A stretch of 64,000 nucleotides of DNA from an uncultured Duncaniella sp. (GTDB lineage Bacteria > Bacteroidota > Bacteroidia > Bacteroidales > Muribaculaceae), in the NCBI GenBank assembly GCA_910577335.1, contig CAJTMJ010000008.1, positions 38,679-102,678 on the forward strand. Direction: 5' to 3'. Every line of letters begins with the position of its first letter. The stretch's first letter is position 1. The position numbers and the translations under genes are program-made. Positions 56,337-64,000 of this stretch are shown here, in pieces. A model generated the notes under the pieces. It was not told the DNA's origin. It saw nothing but the letters and a program-made list of their open reading frames with translations, and searched no databases.

Positions 56337-56506
56337 AGCAAATTATCTCAATCAAACGCAAAATTTATGTGTAAAACTTAGTTAATATGTCAAGGGGTGA
56401 CTTTGTGAATATAAGCCACCCCTTAAAATAAAAATAGTTTTGTGATCGCCCTGCATCAGGCATTTTATTCATAGCATTCTATCTGATGAAGTAATGCTAT
56501 AATGTG

Positions 56507-56674
56507 TTATTCCTCAGTGACAGGTTCGAATTCGTCTTTACCTACACCGCAAACCGGGCAAACCCAATCATCTGGAAGGTCGGCGAACGATGTTCCGGGT
56601 TCAATACCATTATCAGGATCACCGATAGCGGGGTCATATACCCAATCGCAAACTGTACAAATATATTTCTCCAT
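56507..56674 (-). CDS. Rubredoxin
   Basis: 55 aa. Two iron-binding CxxC pairs, [11 protein letters not shown] (Cys6, Cys9) and [13 protein letters not shown] (Cys39, Cys42), with the conserved [11 protein letters not shown] between them. A small one-electron carrier of anaerobes, often serving rubrerythrin or superoxide reductase. It stands alone between lysS and the TonB-receptor operon. Too short for common ORF cut-offs, so easily missed. Confidence 0.95.
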   Translation of the reverse strand: MEKYICTVCDWVYDPAIGDPDNGIEPGTSFADLPDDWVCPVCGVGKDEFEPVTEE

Positions 56675-56890
56675 AATATTATGTGGTTATGTGAATAAAA
56701 ATCTCGTTTAATTAACGTAATTAACATATATATGGTTCATGAAAAATGTCTGTTCCGTTTTTTGGATATAAAGTGTCATTTTCGAGCTGTTTTCAGTAAG
56801 ATGTCTGAGACTTCAGATTGAATTAAACATTTTATAAAATGTCAAACTATGTCTACGCTGAAAGCATGTTACTCGGGCTTTCCATTGATG

Positions 56891-59461
56891 CTATTTCAAG
56901 ATGCCTGAGGAAGCTGAACCTGAAATTTGAGGTTCATTATCACGTCCCACTTTCTTGCCGAAACCGAAAGTATAGGTGGCTGAGATTTTCACTAATGCGT
57001 GAGAATTTCCGTTTATCAGAGTCTCATCGGTACTATAGTATTTGCTGTTCATCACTCGGTTAGCATTTCTCCAATTCCATCTGCCGATATTCATAATAAG
57101 TGCAGATATGTTCCAATTGGATTTTGACCAGCCTGCTCTTAAGTAATATTTATCTTTATCTCTTTGCCATAAACCATTCATCATGCCATCCCATGAGCCG
57201 ACGGTAGAAACGTATGTCAGTCCGAAGTTCCAATTCTTGAGATAGTAAGTCATCTGAAGAGTATAGTAAACATGGAAATGATTTACGTTATACGGTCTGC
57301 CATTGTGATTGAACAGTTGGCTGAGATTGCCTGTCAGCACTAAAGATCTGCCAAAGAAACGTGCCGTTCCCTTAATACCATACATGCCTTGTGCGTATGA
57401 TCCCATCGGTTGTTTTATGGTTCGTATCACGCCATTGCCGTCAGCTTCGTAATCGTACGCATAACGGTCTTTCACAATCCAGCCCCAGCCATAAGCACTT
57501 AAATTATATCTATTGTTTGGAATCCATGTATATGAGAAATCAAAATCACAGCTCTTTGCCGGGAAAAGATTCGGATTACCGGTATATTTGAGGAATGGAG
57601 ATGCTGTTATCACTTGGTCGCTCTTGAAGTTAGGTGACGGCAACCATGACTCATATTGGAATATTGCCGAGATAGAATGTCGGCGGGTAGGAGCATAATG
57701 GATTGAAACATCGAATGAAGGTGCGTTACGTCGGTCAACCATAGTGCCGAATTGCAGTCTGTCCCAGTCCCAGCCCAAAACTATATGTCCGCGAACTTTA
57801 TTAACGGAGAGTTCATAATTTACGCCAAATCCCATGCGGGAAGACTTGGCACGATCCAAAGCACTTGTCGAACCGGAATATAATGTGCGATTATATTGAT
57901 AAGAACCTTTTACAAGTCCCAAAATGCTGCCGAATTCTCCAAAATCATGCTTGAACTTCAAATCACCGGAGAGAGAATTAGTGTTGTCAGTTGCTGAATT
58001 TTGGATTGATGAATATCCGGTTTCCTTGTAATCGCTACTTTGTTCTGTATGCGAAAAACTATATTTCGGTGTGAAAGTAATTGAATTGCTCTTCGGGAGG
58101 ATAAAGAAGTAATACCCGTTGTAAGATATAAATTTAGAGAAATTGTCGGATGAGGAAGAGTATTCAGAGGAGGGATATGCATTGTTGGTATAACGTACTG
58201 TACCGTTTTGAACAGTGTTGGGCTGACGGTCAAGATTACTGTTAATCAATGTCGAGGCTTGCACCTTGTCTGAATTATAGGTTGCCTTGAATATCAGGTA
58301 GTAGTTGTTGCGATGGCGTTTGGAAGATTCCAGTTCAGAGATGCGCTCGAATTGTTCCACGGTTCCGTCATCCTGAGGCAGACGGAAAGTTTCAGTCATA
58401 TCCGACCCGGTATGCGACGAACCATTGTTATAAGCCGAACCCATAAGGTCGTATGTCATACGCTTGTACTGCATACGCACATTGCCAATCATCTGCTCCT
58501 GATGTCCGTTAAGGAATGTGCCGAAGCCGTATGCTTTAGCATAGCCGCCATACTCATATTGTTGCATTATGAAATTGATCACATACGGATTACCTTGCAA
58601 ACGAGGGTCGGACGGGTATTCAAGATATTCCACACGTTTCACATCGCTCACACGCATCGCTAGCAAATCATTTTCTGACGCCGGAAGATAGTCAATGAAT
58701 ACTGCTACCGGTTTACCACCATTTGTGACAATTGATTTTCCCGAAATAAGACCCAGTTGGGGTATAGCCATGTGGTTAAGCAGATCGGTGCCTGACTGAG
58801 AGGCATTTTTTTGAGTAGCAGTCGGCAGATACACCGATTTATCGGAATATAGGCGAGCATTGTCAGCTTCTACCGTTACTTGTCCTAAGGAGAAAGCTTG
58901 TTCTTCCATGATTATTGTACCCATGGAAAAAGCATCAAATCTCTTTACCTTTGTCTTATAGCCGAGACAAGATAGCTTTCCTATTACTCCTTGACGGTCG
59001 CAAGGTATGGAGAATCTGCCGGTTTCATCTGTGATACCGTAAGTTATGACAGTTGAATCCTTCGGCGCAAGCAACATTACTGTCGCTGCAATGACAGGCT
59101 CGTTGTCACTGCCGATGGCACGACCGGTATAGGTGAATTTGCCATGCTGCAAGGCTTCAATATAGTAGCCATCACCTTTTTTGACGATTGTGATCGGATT
59201 TAGACCTATTGTGTGGCGCAATGCGTCGTATGGGTCGTCAGTATGGATTCTTGCGGAAGTCCTGTAGTTGTCAAGTTCCTTATAGATGAAGGAGATGTTA
59301 ACCTCCGGATGGTCTTTGCTTATTCTGACAATAGCTTCCGATATTGGAGTATTGTTGAACGAATATGTATACCCGTAAGCTACGGCTGAAAAGAATGTCA
59401 TCACTGCCATCATTAGGGTCAGGATGATTTTCTTGCCATTCAAGTGATAGATCAATAACAT
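56891..59461 (-). CDS. TonB-dependent receptor-like protein with STN domain
   Basis: 856 aa. Signal peptide (to about residue 29), STN/secretin-type signalling domain (about 31-105, YSFNNTPISEAIVRI), CarboxypepD_reg-like domain (about 114-195), plug, then a barrel of the outer-membrane beta-barrel family ending in YTFGFGKK. The STN domain is used to signal to a FecR-type anti-sigma factor, which is the next gene upstream, two bases away. So it is probably both receptor and sensor. Its ligand is unknown. Confidence 0.85.
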   Translation of the reverse strand: MLLIYHLNGKKIILTLMMAVMTFFSAVAYGYTYSFNNTPISEAIVRISKDHPEVNISFIYKELDNYRTSARIHTDDPYDALRHTIGLNPITIVKKGDGYYIEALQHGKFTYTGRAIGSDNEPVIAATVMLLAPKDSTVITYGITDETGRFSIPCDRQGVIGKLSCLGYKTKVKRFDAFSMGTIIMEEQAFSLGQVTVEADNARLYSDKSVYLPTATQKNASQSGTDLLNHMAIPQLGLISGKSIVTNGGKPVAVFIDYLPASENDLLAMRVSDVKRVEYLEYPSDPRLQGNPYVINFIMQQYEYGGYAKAYGFGTFLNGHQEQMIGNVRMQYKRMTYDLMGSAYNNGSSHTGSDMTETFRLPQDDGTVEQFERISELESSKRHRNNYYLIFKATYNSDKVQASTLINSNLDRQPNTVQNGTVRYTNNAYPSSEYSSSSDNFSKFISYNGYYFFILPKSNSITFTPKYSFSHTEQSSDYKETGYSSIQNSATDNTNSLSGDLKFKHDFGEFGSILGLVKGSYQYNRTLYSGSTSALDRAKSSRMGFGVNYELSVNKVRGHIVLGWDWDRLQFGTMVDRRNAPSFDVSIHYAPTRRHSISAIFQYESWLPSPNFKSDQVITASPFLKYTGNPNLFPAKSCDFDFSYTWIPNNRYNLSAYGWGWIVKDRYAYDYEADGNGVIRTIKQPMGSYAQGMYGIKGTARFFGRSLVLTGNLSQLFNHNGRPYNVNHFHVYYTLQMTYYLKNWNFGLTYVSTVGSWDGMMNGLWQRDKDKYYLRAGWSKSNWNISALIMNIGRWNWRNANRVMNSKYYSTDETLINGNSHALVKISATYTFGFGKKVGRDNEPQISGSASSGILK

Positions 59462-59463
59462 TT

Positions 59464-60105
59464 TCAGTCAATGTTTAAGATGTTGCCGTTTTGTGTGATG
59501 TTAATCTGCTCGAATGTGTTGAGCTGTTCCACAACTTCATTTAGTGGTAACGAGGGGTCGAGTTTGTAGTAAAGATGCAACGATGCAGCTTCACTGTTGT
59601 TGAACTTGACTTCGACACCGTATGCCACTGCGACCTCATTCATAATTTTCTCGAGCGATTCATTCTCAAACATGACGGGTGTCAAGGAGACGTTGGCAGT
59701 ATCGCTTCGCATGGCTATAGTATCTGTTGCGATGACTCCAGCAGATGACGCAACCGGTTCGTCGTTAGCAATCGGGGTGGGTTTATGGTCGATTACTGCC
59801 ACGGTGACTGCTATCCCGGCGGCAACAGCTGCGATAGATGTGCCAATTATGGCTGCGATTGAAGCGGCACGGCTGCCAAACCACGGGAATGAACGCCGGT
59901 GAGGATGTAGGTTATGTTTCTCCGAGAATTTTTCCCACTCGGCATCTACATCTATTTCTTTGTCAGCTTCTACGGCTGAATCTGTGTTGCATAGCAGATT
60001 ATAAATCTCTCTGACCTCTCTGTCCGACAAGATTTCAGCCAACTGTTCCGATGTATAATTGTCGGGATGCTCGATAATATCAAGCGCAAGTTCGTATTTA
60101 TCCAT
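59464..60105 (-). CDS. FecR-like anti-sigma factor
   Basis: 213 aa. A cytoplasmic N-terminal part (about 1-85), a single membrane helix (about 86-110, AAIIGTSIAAVAAGIAVTVAV) and a periplasmic DUF4974-type domain at the end (ENESLEKIMNEVAVAYGVEV, LPLNEVVEQLNTFEQI). It is shorter than most FecR proteins: the central FecR domain seems reduced or missing. It overlaps the sigma gene by eight bases. It should hold the sigma factor until the receptor signals. Confidence 0.8.
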   Translation of the reverse strand: MDKYELALDIIEHPDNYTSEQLAEILSDREVREIYNLLCNTDSAVEADKEIDVDAEWEKFSEKHNLHPHRRSFPWFGSRAASIAAIIGTSIAAVAAGIAVTVAVIDHKPTPIANDEPVASSAGVIATDTIAMRSDTANVSLTPVMFENESLEKIMNEVAVAYGVEVKFNNSEAASLHLYYKLDPSLPLNEVVEQLNTFEQINITQNGNILNID

Positions 60106-60586
60106 TTTCGTTGAGTTTTTGGCGGATGATTTTTAACGCATGACTAAGATGGCGATAGACAGCAGTCTCACTTATACCCATAGCGACTGCGATTTTGGCA
60201 AACGGCATACCGTCGTTGAATCGAAGTCCCATGATGCGCCGGGCTTGCGGAGAGATATCCGACTTTATAAGGCTATAAATTCTTGTAATGGTTTCCTCAT
60301 CAGGCGAATCCTCAGCGTCATATTCTTCATTGTCAAGAAAATAGCGGTTAGCAATGCGCTGATGAATCTCGCAGTCGCGGATATGGTTCAGGCAACGGTT
60401 TCTGACCGCTTTAAGAAGATAACCTCCGGTAACAAGTAAGTTCGGAGTGCTGTCGAGCAACGATGCGAATACGTCGTGAACAATATCACACGCAAGGTCA
60501 TCATCGTGCAGGAGTGCCACTGCCAACCGGCGCATCGGTGCGTAATGGGCTTTGAAAAGCTGCTCTATGTCATTTCTATTTGTCAT
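60098..60586 (-). CDS. ECF RNA polymerase sigma factor
   Basis: 162 aa. Region 2 includes LACDIVHDVFASLLDS; region 4 has the helix-turn-helix MPFAKIAVAMGISETAVYRHLSHALKII. This is the Bacteroides-expansion ECF group, always next to FecR/TonB-receptor genes. It should drive transcription of this operon when released. No matching promoter consensus could be proposed from one copy. Confidence 0.92.
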   Translation of the reverse strand: MTNRNDIEQLFKAHYAPMRRLAVALLHDDDLACDIVHDVFASLLDSTPNLLVTGGYLLKAVRNRCLNHIRDCEIHQRIANRYFLDNEEYDAEDSPDEETITRIYSLIKSDISPQARRIMGLRFNDGMPFAKIAVAMGISETAVYRHLSHALKIIRQKLNENG

Positions 60587-60621
60587 ACACTAATAAGACA
60601 CACAACATCCGCAAAACTCAA

Positions 60622-60897
60622 CCTACGAAAGAAAAAATTTTTGAAAAAATTTCATATAAAAGTGCAATTCCCTTAGAGACAGCAAAATTACTACAAATTC
60701 TGCTAAAACCATTACATCCCTCGTCCGACTGTTTGGAATATAGGCTCAGAATATTTATATCATGACGACGCCTTGAAATTGAAGATTGGACGAATGATTG
60801 TGTCAATGGAGACATCACATGCTTCAATCAGAACCTTAAAAGAAAAACTCAAGCAAGTAAACTGCATTCAAAAATTTTGTGTTTAACTTTCGTAGGT
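60622..60897. mobile_element. IS-like remnant or MITE with CCTACGAAAG ends
   Basis: CCTACGAAAG (60622-60631) and its inverse CTTTCGTAGG (60888-60897) bound 276 bases; beyond them AATTTTTGAA and its inverse also match, giving imperfect ~25-30 bp inverted ends. Inside, a plus-strand open frame of about 58 codons ends (…CIQKFCV, stop at 60885-60887) exactly at the right end, as transposase genes often do. No intact transposase is present. Whether it is a true IS fragment needs comparison. Confidence 0.4.
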
Positions 60898-60983
60898 CAG
60901 TATATTATTTTGACGCAGCCTATGTTGTGTTTGATTGGAAATATCGATATTCTTTTAATAATTGAAGTAATAAATATGCAAGA

Positions 60984-61091
60984 ATGATTATGAAAAAATA
61001 TATGCCGCTTTATTTTATATTATCAAATTCTAAACTGGTTAGAGGAGGTGATGGCGAAGTCCTATCGCATGATGAATTAATGAAACTATAA
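60984..61091 (+). CDS. Possible small ORF upstream of the ART-like gene
   Basis: 35 codons, ATG at 60984 and TAA at 61089, ending 11 bases before the next ATG. The product is basic and hydrophobic near its start (MKKYMPLYFILSNSK). It could be a leader, a small partner of the next protein or chance. No family recognised. Confidence 0.3.
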   Translation: MIMKKYMPLYFILSNSKLVRGGDGEVLSHDELMKL

Positions 61092-61102
61092 GTTTCTATA
61101 AC

Positions 61103-61933
61103 ATGTTAAACGGTTCGAGGTATTCTACATTTATTCTAAGAGGTGAATCGAATGAAAATCTAAGAGGTCAATATAATTTTGATGCGAATACTCCTGATTT
61201 ATTGTCGCAGTGTATGTTCATGACAGGTGAAAAAGGCAGAATGTGTTGGAATGAAAAGACATTCCTTAATCCGGACGATGTTTCGTCAGAAAATTTTAAA
61301 TTAATATGTGATTTATTATATAGGCTTATTACTGAGGGACTTGAAAGGGGCGGAAATAATAGGTTGCAAAAAATGAAAGATTTTGAATTACGAAATCAGG
61401 ATTTTTGTAATGCGTTCAGAGAAGTGAAAAACATAATTTACTTATATAAAAAACTGTCTGTAAGAGATAGACGTAAAGTGAATATTTACTATCTGTCAAT
61501 TGCCCATACGATCAATAGTTATAGATACAAAAAAGTTTCAAGTTTTGTGTCTGTTACCACCGATTTTAAGACAGCAAATCAGTTTGCGCAGGATGTGATT
61601 ATTTATGGATGGGTACCCCAAAATATTATATATCGTAATACACTGAGTATTTTTAGTTCAATAGAATATGTAATCACTGATAATAAATCGAGTATAAAGC
61701 AATTAGGACTTCCTTATTGTGCTATGCCGGTATATCCTGATCAAAAGGAAATATCATTACGATGTGGCTTGCTTCCTCATTTCATTATCGGGTTTAAAAT
61801 TGATAAAAAGTTCTATGTGAATCCTGCAATCTTTGTTACAATGAATAAGATGGAAGAGATGAACTCGTTTCGAACGCTATGCTCATTCAGAAAAAAACAT
61901 GATTCTTGGAGGATTACATGTGGATCAAACTAA
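61103..61933 (+). CDS. Unrecognised protein with ADP-ribosyltransferase-like motifs
   Basis: 276 aa as read; AT-rich, unlike its neighbours. No family is recognised with certainty. Three motifs are spaced as in R-S-E ADP-ribosyltransferases: ILRGES (Arg13), SSFVSVTTDFKTANQFA (146-162, like the S-T-T-x-x-x-x-A-x-x-F-A core) and DQKEISLRCG (Gln214-x-Glu216, like the Q/E-x-E loop). The frame ends weakly (HDSWRITCGSN) after a run of seven A at 61891-61897. One base fewer there would continue for 38 more codons to 62015. It may be a toxin or phage-defence effector; that is inference. It lies between an IS-like remnant and a recombinase gene. Confidence 0.55.
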   Translation: MLNGSRYSTFILRGESNENLRGQYNFDANTPDLLSQCMFMTGEKGRMCWNEKTFLNPDDVSSENFKLICDLLYRLITEGLERGGNNRLQKMKDFELRNQDFCNAFREVKNIIYLYKKLSVRDRRKVNIYYLSIAHTINSYRYKKVSSFVSVTTDFKTANQFAQDVIIYGWVPQNIIYRNTLSIFSSIEYVITDNKSSIKQLGLPYCAMPVYPDQKEISLRCGLLPHFIIGFKIDKKFYVNPAIFVTMNKMEEMNSFRTLCSFRKKHDSWRITCGSN

Positions 61934-62015
61934 TTTTGATGAATTTTGCCGAAAAACGAATTTTAAACGATATTATACATACGATGGCTATGCCTATAAT
62001 TTGCATAGTTTATAA
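61899..62015 (+). pseudogene. Probable frameshifted C-terminus of the ART-like gene
   Basis: An open frame of 38 codons (ILGGLHVDQTNFDEF... YNLHSL) begins just after the seven-A run and is in the +1 frame relative to the preceding gene. Joined at the A-run it would give a product of about 303 aa. It may be a mutation, a programmed shift or a base-calling error in a homopolymer. Confidence 0.5.
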
Positions 62016-62378
62016 TATGCAATAAAATCCGGGATAACAGATTGTAGGATTATTTAACTTATATGTGCCGCTTAATTGCCCATTATGACGCTAATTTTGT
62101 GAATGAAAGTCATATTGGCTTTCCTCGTAATTTATTAATATGCTCCGATATGTTTTTCTTCATTGTATTTCTTTGCGTTTTATGTTGGCTTGGTCCCGCA
62201 CTCAAAAATGGTGCAGACATCAAATAGTGATCATAAAAATGATACAACAATTACCGGTATAGTTCTTTGGGCAATCTCCTTTTAATAGATTTGGACAGTT
62301 GCTGAAAAGTAAGCCTCAGAACCTGCCGGTGCTGAGGCGTTGTCGTGTTTATATGGTGTATATTTGTGTTGCCGAGAC
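62016..62378. other. AT-rich gap in the island
   Basis: No supported gene. One 54-codon open frame (62063-62227) encodes a hydrophobic stretch but has no start signal or family. A hairpin near the right end is listed separately. Confidence 0.5.
62306..62338 (-). terminator. Terminator of the recombinase gene
   Basis: GCCTCAG (62313-62319) pairs with CTGAGGC (62332-62338). On the minus strand it is followed by TTACTTTT, about 40 bases after the recombinase stop. Confidence 0.7.
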
Positions 62379-63614
62379 CTATTTAAGGCTTTGCATGATA
62401 AGAGAATTTGCCTTGTCAACTACGGACGTGTCGAGGCTTGCCAGATAGATTTGGGTTGTCGCTTCCGAGTCATGTCCCAATCCCTCGCTGATTACGGAGA
62501 TTGGGATACCCTTCGCTTTGGCTGCTGAAGCCCAGCTATGGCGTGCCACGTACAGGGTGAGGGGAATGTTTATTCCCACTTTCGCTGCAAGCTTTTTCAG
62601 GTTGTAGTTTATGTTGTAGCCGACATTGCGGTAAGTATACCGCTCGACTGTTCCGGGATTCCTAATTATGGGGAGGAGGTAGTCCGTGGCATTTTCCGGA
62701 TATTTGTCAAGGATAATCTGCATCTCGTCAGTCCATTCTATGATTAGTTGCTGTCCGGTCTTGTGTCGGCGGTATGTCACGCTTCCATTTTTGAGGTCGG
62801 TCTTTTTCAGGAACGCCATGTCGATGAAACTCATCCCCCTGAGATAGAAACTCATGAGGAACATGTCACGGGCATAGTCAAGCGAGGGTCTTAGCGTCAA
62901 TTCCAACATTTTGATTCTCTTTATCATAGCCAACGGCAATGCACGTTTGACCGTCTTATCCACACCTGTATATACTTTACGGAACGGATTGCGATTCTCG
63001 ATTATGTCATCTTCAACCGCACGATTATAGACCGCCCGGAGTATGCGGGTATAGAATGATATCGTATTTGGCGCAACGCCACGACTTTTATGCCAAGCCT
63101 CATACGCTTCCATTATCTCCGAGGTAATGCAATCGAGCATTATGTCCTCGTCCTTACAGTTATCTTCTTTAGACGCATGGCTTGCCAAAAACTTCTTGAA
63201 ACTGTTGAGTGTGGATTTGTAAGTCTCGGAAGTCCTGACCTTGCCGTTCTGTTTTAGTCTTGCTATGATGCTCTCCATGAAGTTAAACAGAGAGTATTCT
63301 TGCGCATAGCGGTTGAACTCGTCTATTATATCATCGACGGTGTAGGTCAGACCGTTAGCATCCAGTCTGCGGTCGATCTTCGTCAACCGTTCGATATCCC
63401 AGCGGATACGCTCACGTATTGAGAGGATGAACGATTTACGCTCGCTTTTCTGAGATGTGGTTACTATCGAGCGTGACTCGTCCCACTCGGTAGGGAATAC
63501 TTTGTAATCGGAAAGGAGTTGTCGCACCTTCCTTTCATGGATAATCTGGTAATAGATGATGCCCTCTTGGTCAGCGACAATAGAGGGGCGGAATTTTACT
63601 TTTATCGAAGCCAT
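62379..63614 (-). CDS. Tyrosine recombinase/integrase
   Basis: 411 aa from the ATG at 63614 (MASIKVKFRP); an upstream reading to 63725 has no such typical beginning. N-terminal arm-binding domain (about 1-90), core-binding SAM-like domain (about 110-210) and catalytic domain with Arg in FYLRGMSFIDM, Lys in RRHKTG, YVARHSWAS (Arg; the usual first His is Tyr, as in many Bacteroidetes enzymes), GLGHDSEATTQIYLASL (His and nucleophile Tyr). This is the Bacteroidetes group that includes integrases of mobile elements and DNA invertases. It lies about 370 bases from a probable tmRNA 3' end, so integration there is likely. Confidence 0.9.
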   Translation of the reverse strand: MASIKVKFRPSIVADQEGIIYYQIIHERKVRQLLSDYKVFPTEWDESRSIVTTSQKSERKSFILSIRERIRWDIERLTKIDRRLDANGLTYTVDDIIDEFNRYAQEYSLFNFMESIIARLKQNGKVRTSETYKSTLNSFKKFLASHASKEDNCKDEDIMLDCITSEIMEAYEAWHKSRGVAPNTISFYTRILRAVYNRAVEDDIIENRNPFRKVYTGVDKTVKRALPLAMIKRIKMLELTLRPSLDYARDMFLMSFYLRGMSFIDMAFLKKTDLKNGSVTYRRHKTGQQLIIEWTDEMQIILDKYPENATDYLLPIIRNPGTVERYTYRNVGYNINYNLKKLAAKVGINIPLTLYVARHSWASAAKAKGIPISVISEGLGHDSEATTQIYLASLDTSVVDKANSLIMQSLK

Positions 63615-63681
63615 TGGTGTCTTATTTTTGTTGGAATAAAGATAAGACAAAGGGATGCATCCTGAAAAAGAGCGCATCCCC

Positions 63682-63861
63682 TCATTGGCTGATTTCAGAC
63701 TCTTTCTTGCCGAGTCCATTGGCAAGATCCTTCTGTTTAAGACCCTTTTCGTCTAATATGTTGTGAATCATGTACAATAAGAGAAAAGACAGGTCAACGC
63801 GCCTAAGGACTTCCGGTGAAACTTTAGCCCGGCGAGCCTCTATGATGCTACTTCTTTTCAT
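63682..63861 (-). pseudogene. Truncated XRE-type helix-turn-helix regulator
   Basis: 59 aa. RRVDLSFLLLYMIHNILDEKGLKQKDLANGLGKKESEISQ followed at once by a stop; listed here in pieces: the helix-turn-helix KGLKQKDLANGLGKKESEIS is complete up to the point where the family normally continues with W-x-x-G-x-H-N. The reading resembles the antitoxin of RelE/HigB-type pairs, but no toxin gene lies beside it. So it looks like a broken or shortened antitoxin-like gene, lying before the recombinase on the same strand. Confidence 0.6.
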
Positions 63862-63927
63862 CGCAGGTAAAATTTAGGTTCCCTATAATATCCTTATTCA
63901 TCCACATTCACCATAATGTATATAATA

Positions 63928-63960
63928 AGAAAATCCTGCAACTCAGCGAATTGCAGGATT
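63928..63960 (-). terminator. Terminator after the probable tmRNA
   Basis: AATCCTGCAA (63932-63941) and TTGCAGGATT (63951-63960) form a perfect 10-bp stem; on the minus strand a TTTCTTATT tract follows. Confidence 0.8.
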
Positions 63961-63983
63961 ATTCATTGTCTTTCATCAGACTT

Positions 63984-64000
63984 TGGTGGAGCTGGAGGGA
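63984..64000 (-). ncRNA. ssrA: Probable 3' end of tmRNA (partial, runs off the window)
   Basis: The last 17 bases read on the minus strand as TCCCTCCAGCTCCACCA, the typical tmRNA 3' end with an acceptor strand CAGCTCC, A and encoded CCA. The two tRNAs in this window do not encode CCA, which favours tmRNA over a tRNA. A strong terminator follows 24 bases later. Only the 3' tail is visible, so this is not certain. Confidence 0.6.

Noticed and set aside
56827..56842. A perfect 16-base palindrome ACATTTTATAAAATGT after the receptor gene.
   Set aside because: All A/T apart from the ends, with no loop; too weak for a terminator and unsupported as a binding site.
62063..62227. A 54-codon frame with a hydrophobic segment.
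   Set aside because: No promoter, family or neighbour supports it; AT-rich DNA gives such frames by chance.
60600..62400. A left-hand copy of the tmRNA tail as the other end of an island.
   Set aside because: I looked for GGTGGAGCTGG and its inverse and did not find a convincing copy in the window.
1..64000. CRISPR array.
   Set aside because: No regularly spaced repeats of 24-40 bases and no cas genes were seen.

Overview
The window is a stretch of chromosome from a gut-type Bacteroidales bacterium, most likely Muribaculaceae or a close relative. That assignment is inferred from SusC/SusD pairs, a GLPGLI/TonB-type barrel operon, an ECF sigma/FecR-like/TonB-receptor operon, trp gene order B-E-G-D-C-F-A, many promoters with the Bacteroidetes -7 box TAnnTTTG, and tRNAs without an encoded CCA. 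No 16S gene is present to settle it.

Layout: 0-2.8 kb holds hemW, a family 2 glycosyltransferase and a CpsB-type PHP phosphatase. 2.8-8.8 kb (minus strand) is a BlaI repressor / M56 sensor-peptidase pair next to a GLPGLI protein and an outer-membrane barrel; the two promoters look alike and are probably co-regulated. 9.1-17 kb is housekeeping: a PurF-like protein without its N-terminal cysteine, tRNA-Arg(TCT), a LysE exporter, a CBM9-like protein, a pseudouridine synthase, topA, a Sir2-like deacylase and tadA. 17.1-29.3 kb is a divergent nutrient-uptake locus: susC-susD leftward and susC-susD-lipoprotein rightward. Both susC genes start with an identical 190-bp inverted segment around a 362-bp promoter core. 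29.4-36.1 kb is a complete tryptophan operon with a Trp-rich leader peptide and attenuator. 36.3-43.6 kb runs queF-queC-DUF5715-AsmA-HAD-aroB. 43.6-56.7 kb is mostly housekeeping: a barrel protein, tRNA-Arg(ACG), a DMT exporter, metX, a DUF2156 protein, fabD, tatAC, mtnN-luxS-AlbA_2, pgi, gpsA, lysS and a small rubredoxin. 56.9-60.6 kb is an ECF sigma / anti-sigma / TonB-receptor operon.

From 60.6 kb to the end the sequence becomes AT-rich and looks acquired. It holds an IS-like remnant, an unrecognised gene with ADP-ribosyltransferase-like motifs and a probable frameshift, a tyrosine recombinase, a truncated XRE-type regulator, and, at the last bases, what looks like the 3' end of tmRNA, a classic island integration site.

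The points most worth a second look are the inverted susC pair and its twin 26-bp dyads, the trp attenuator, the shared BlaI/GLPGLI promoter pattern, and the ADP-ribosyltransferase-like gene in the tmRNA-linked island.
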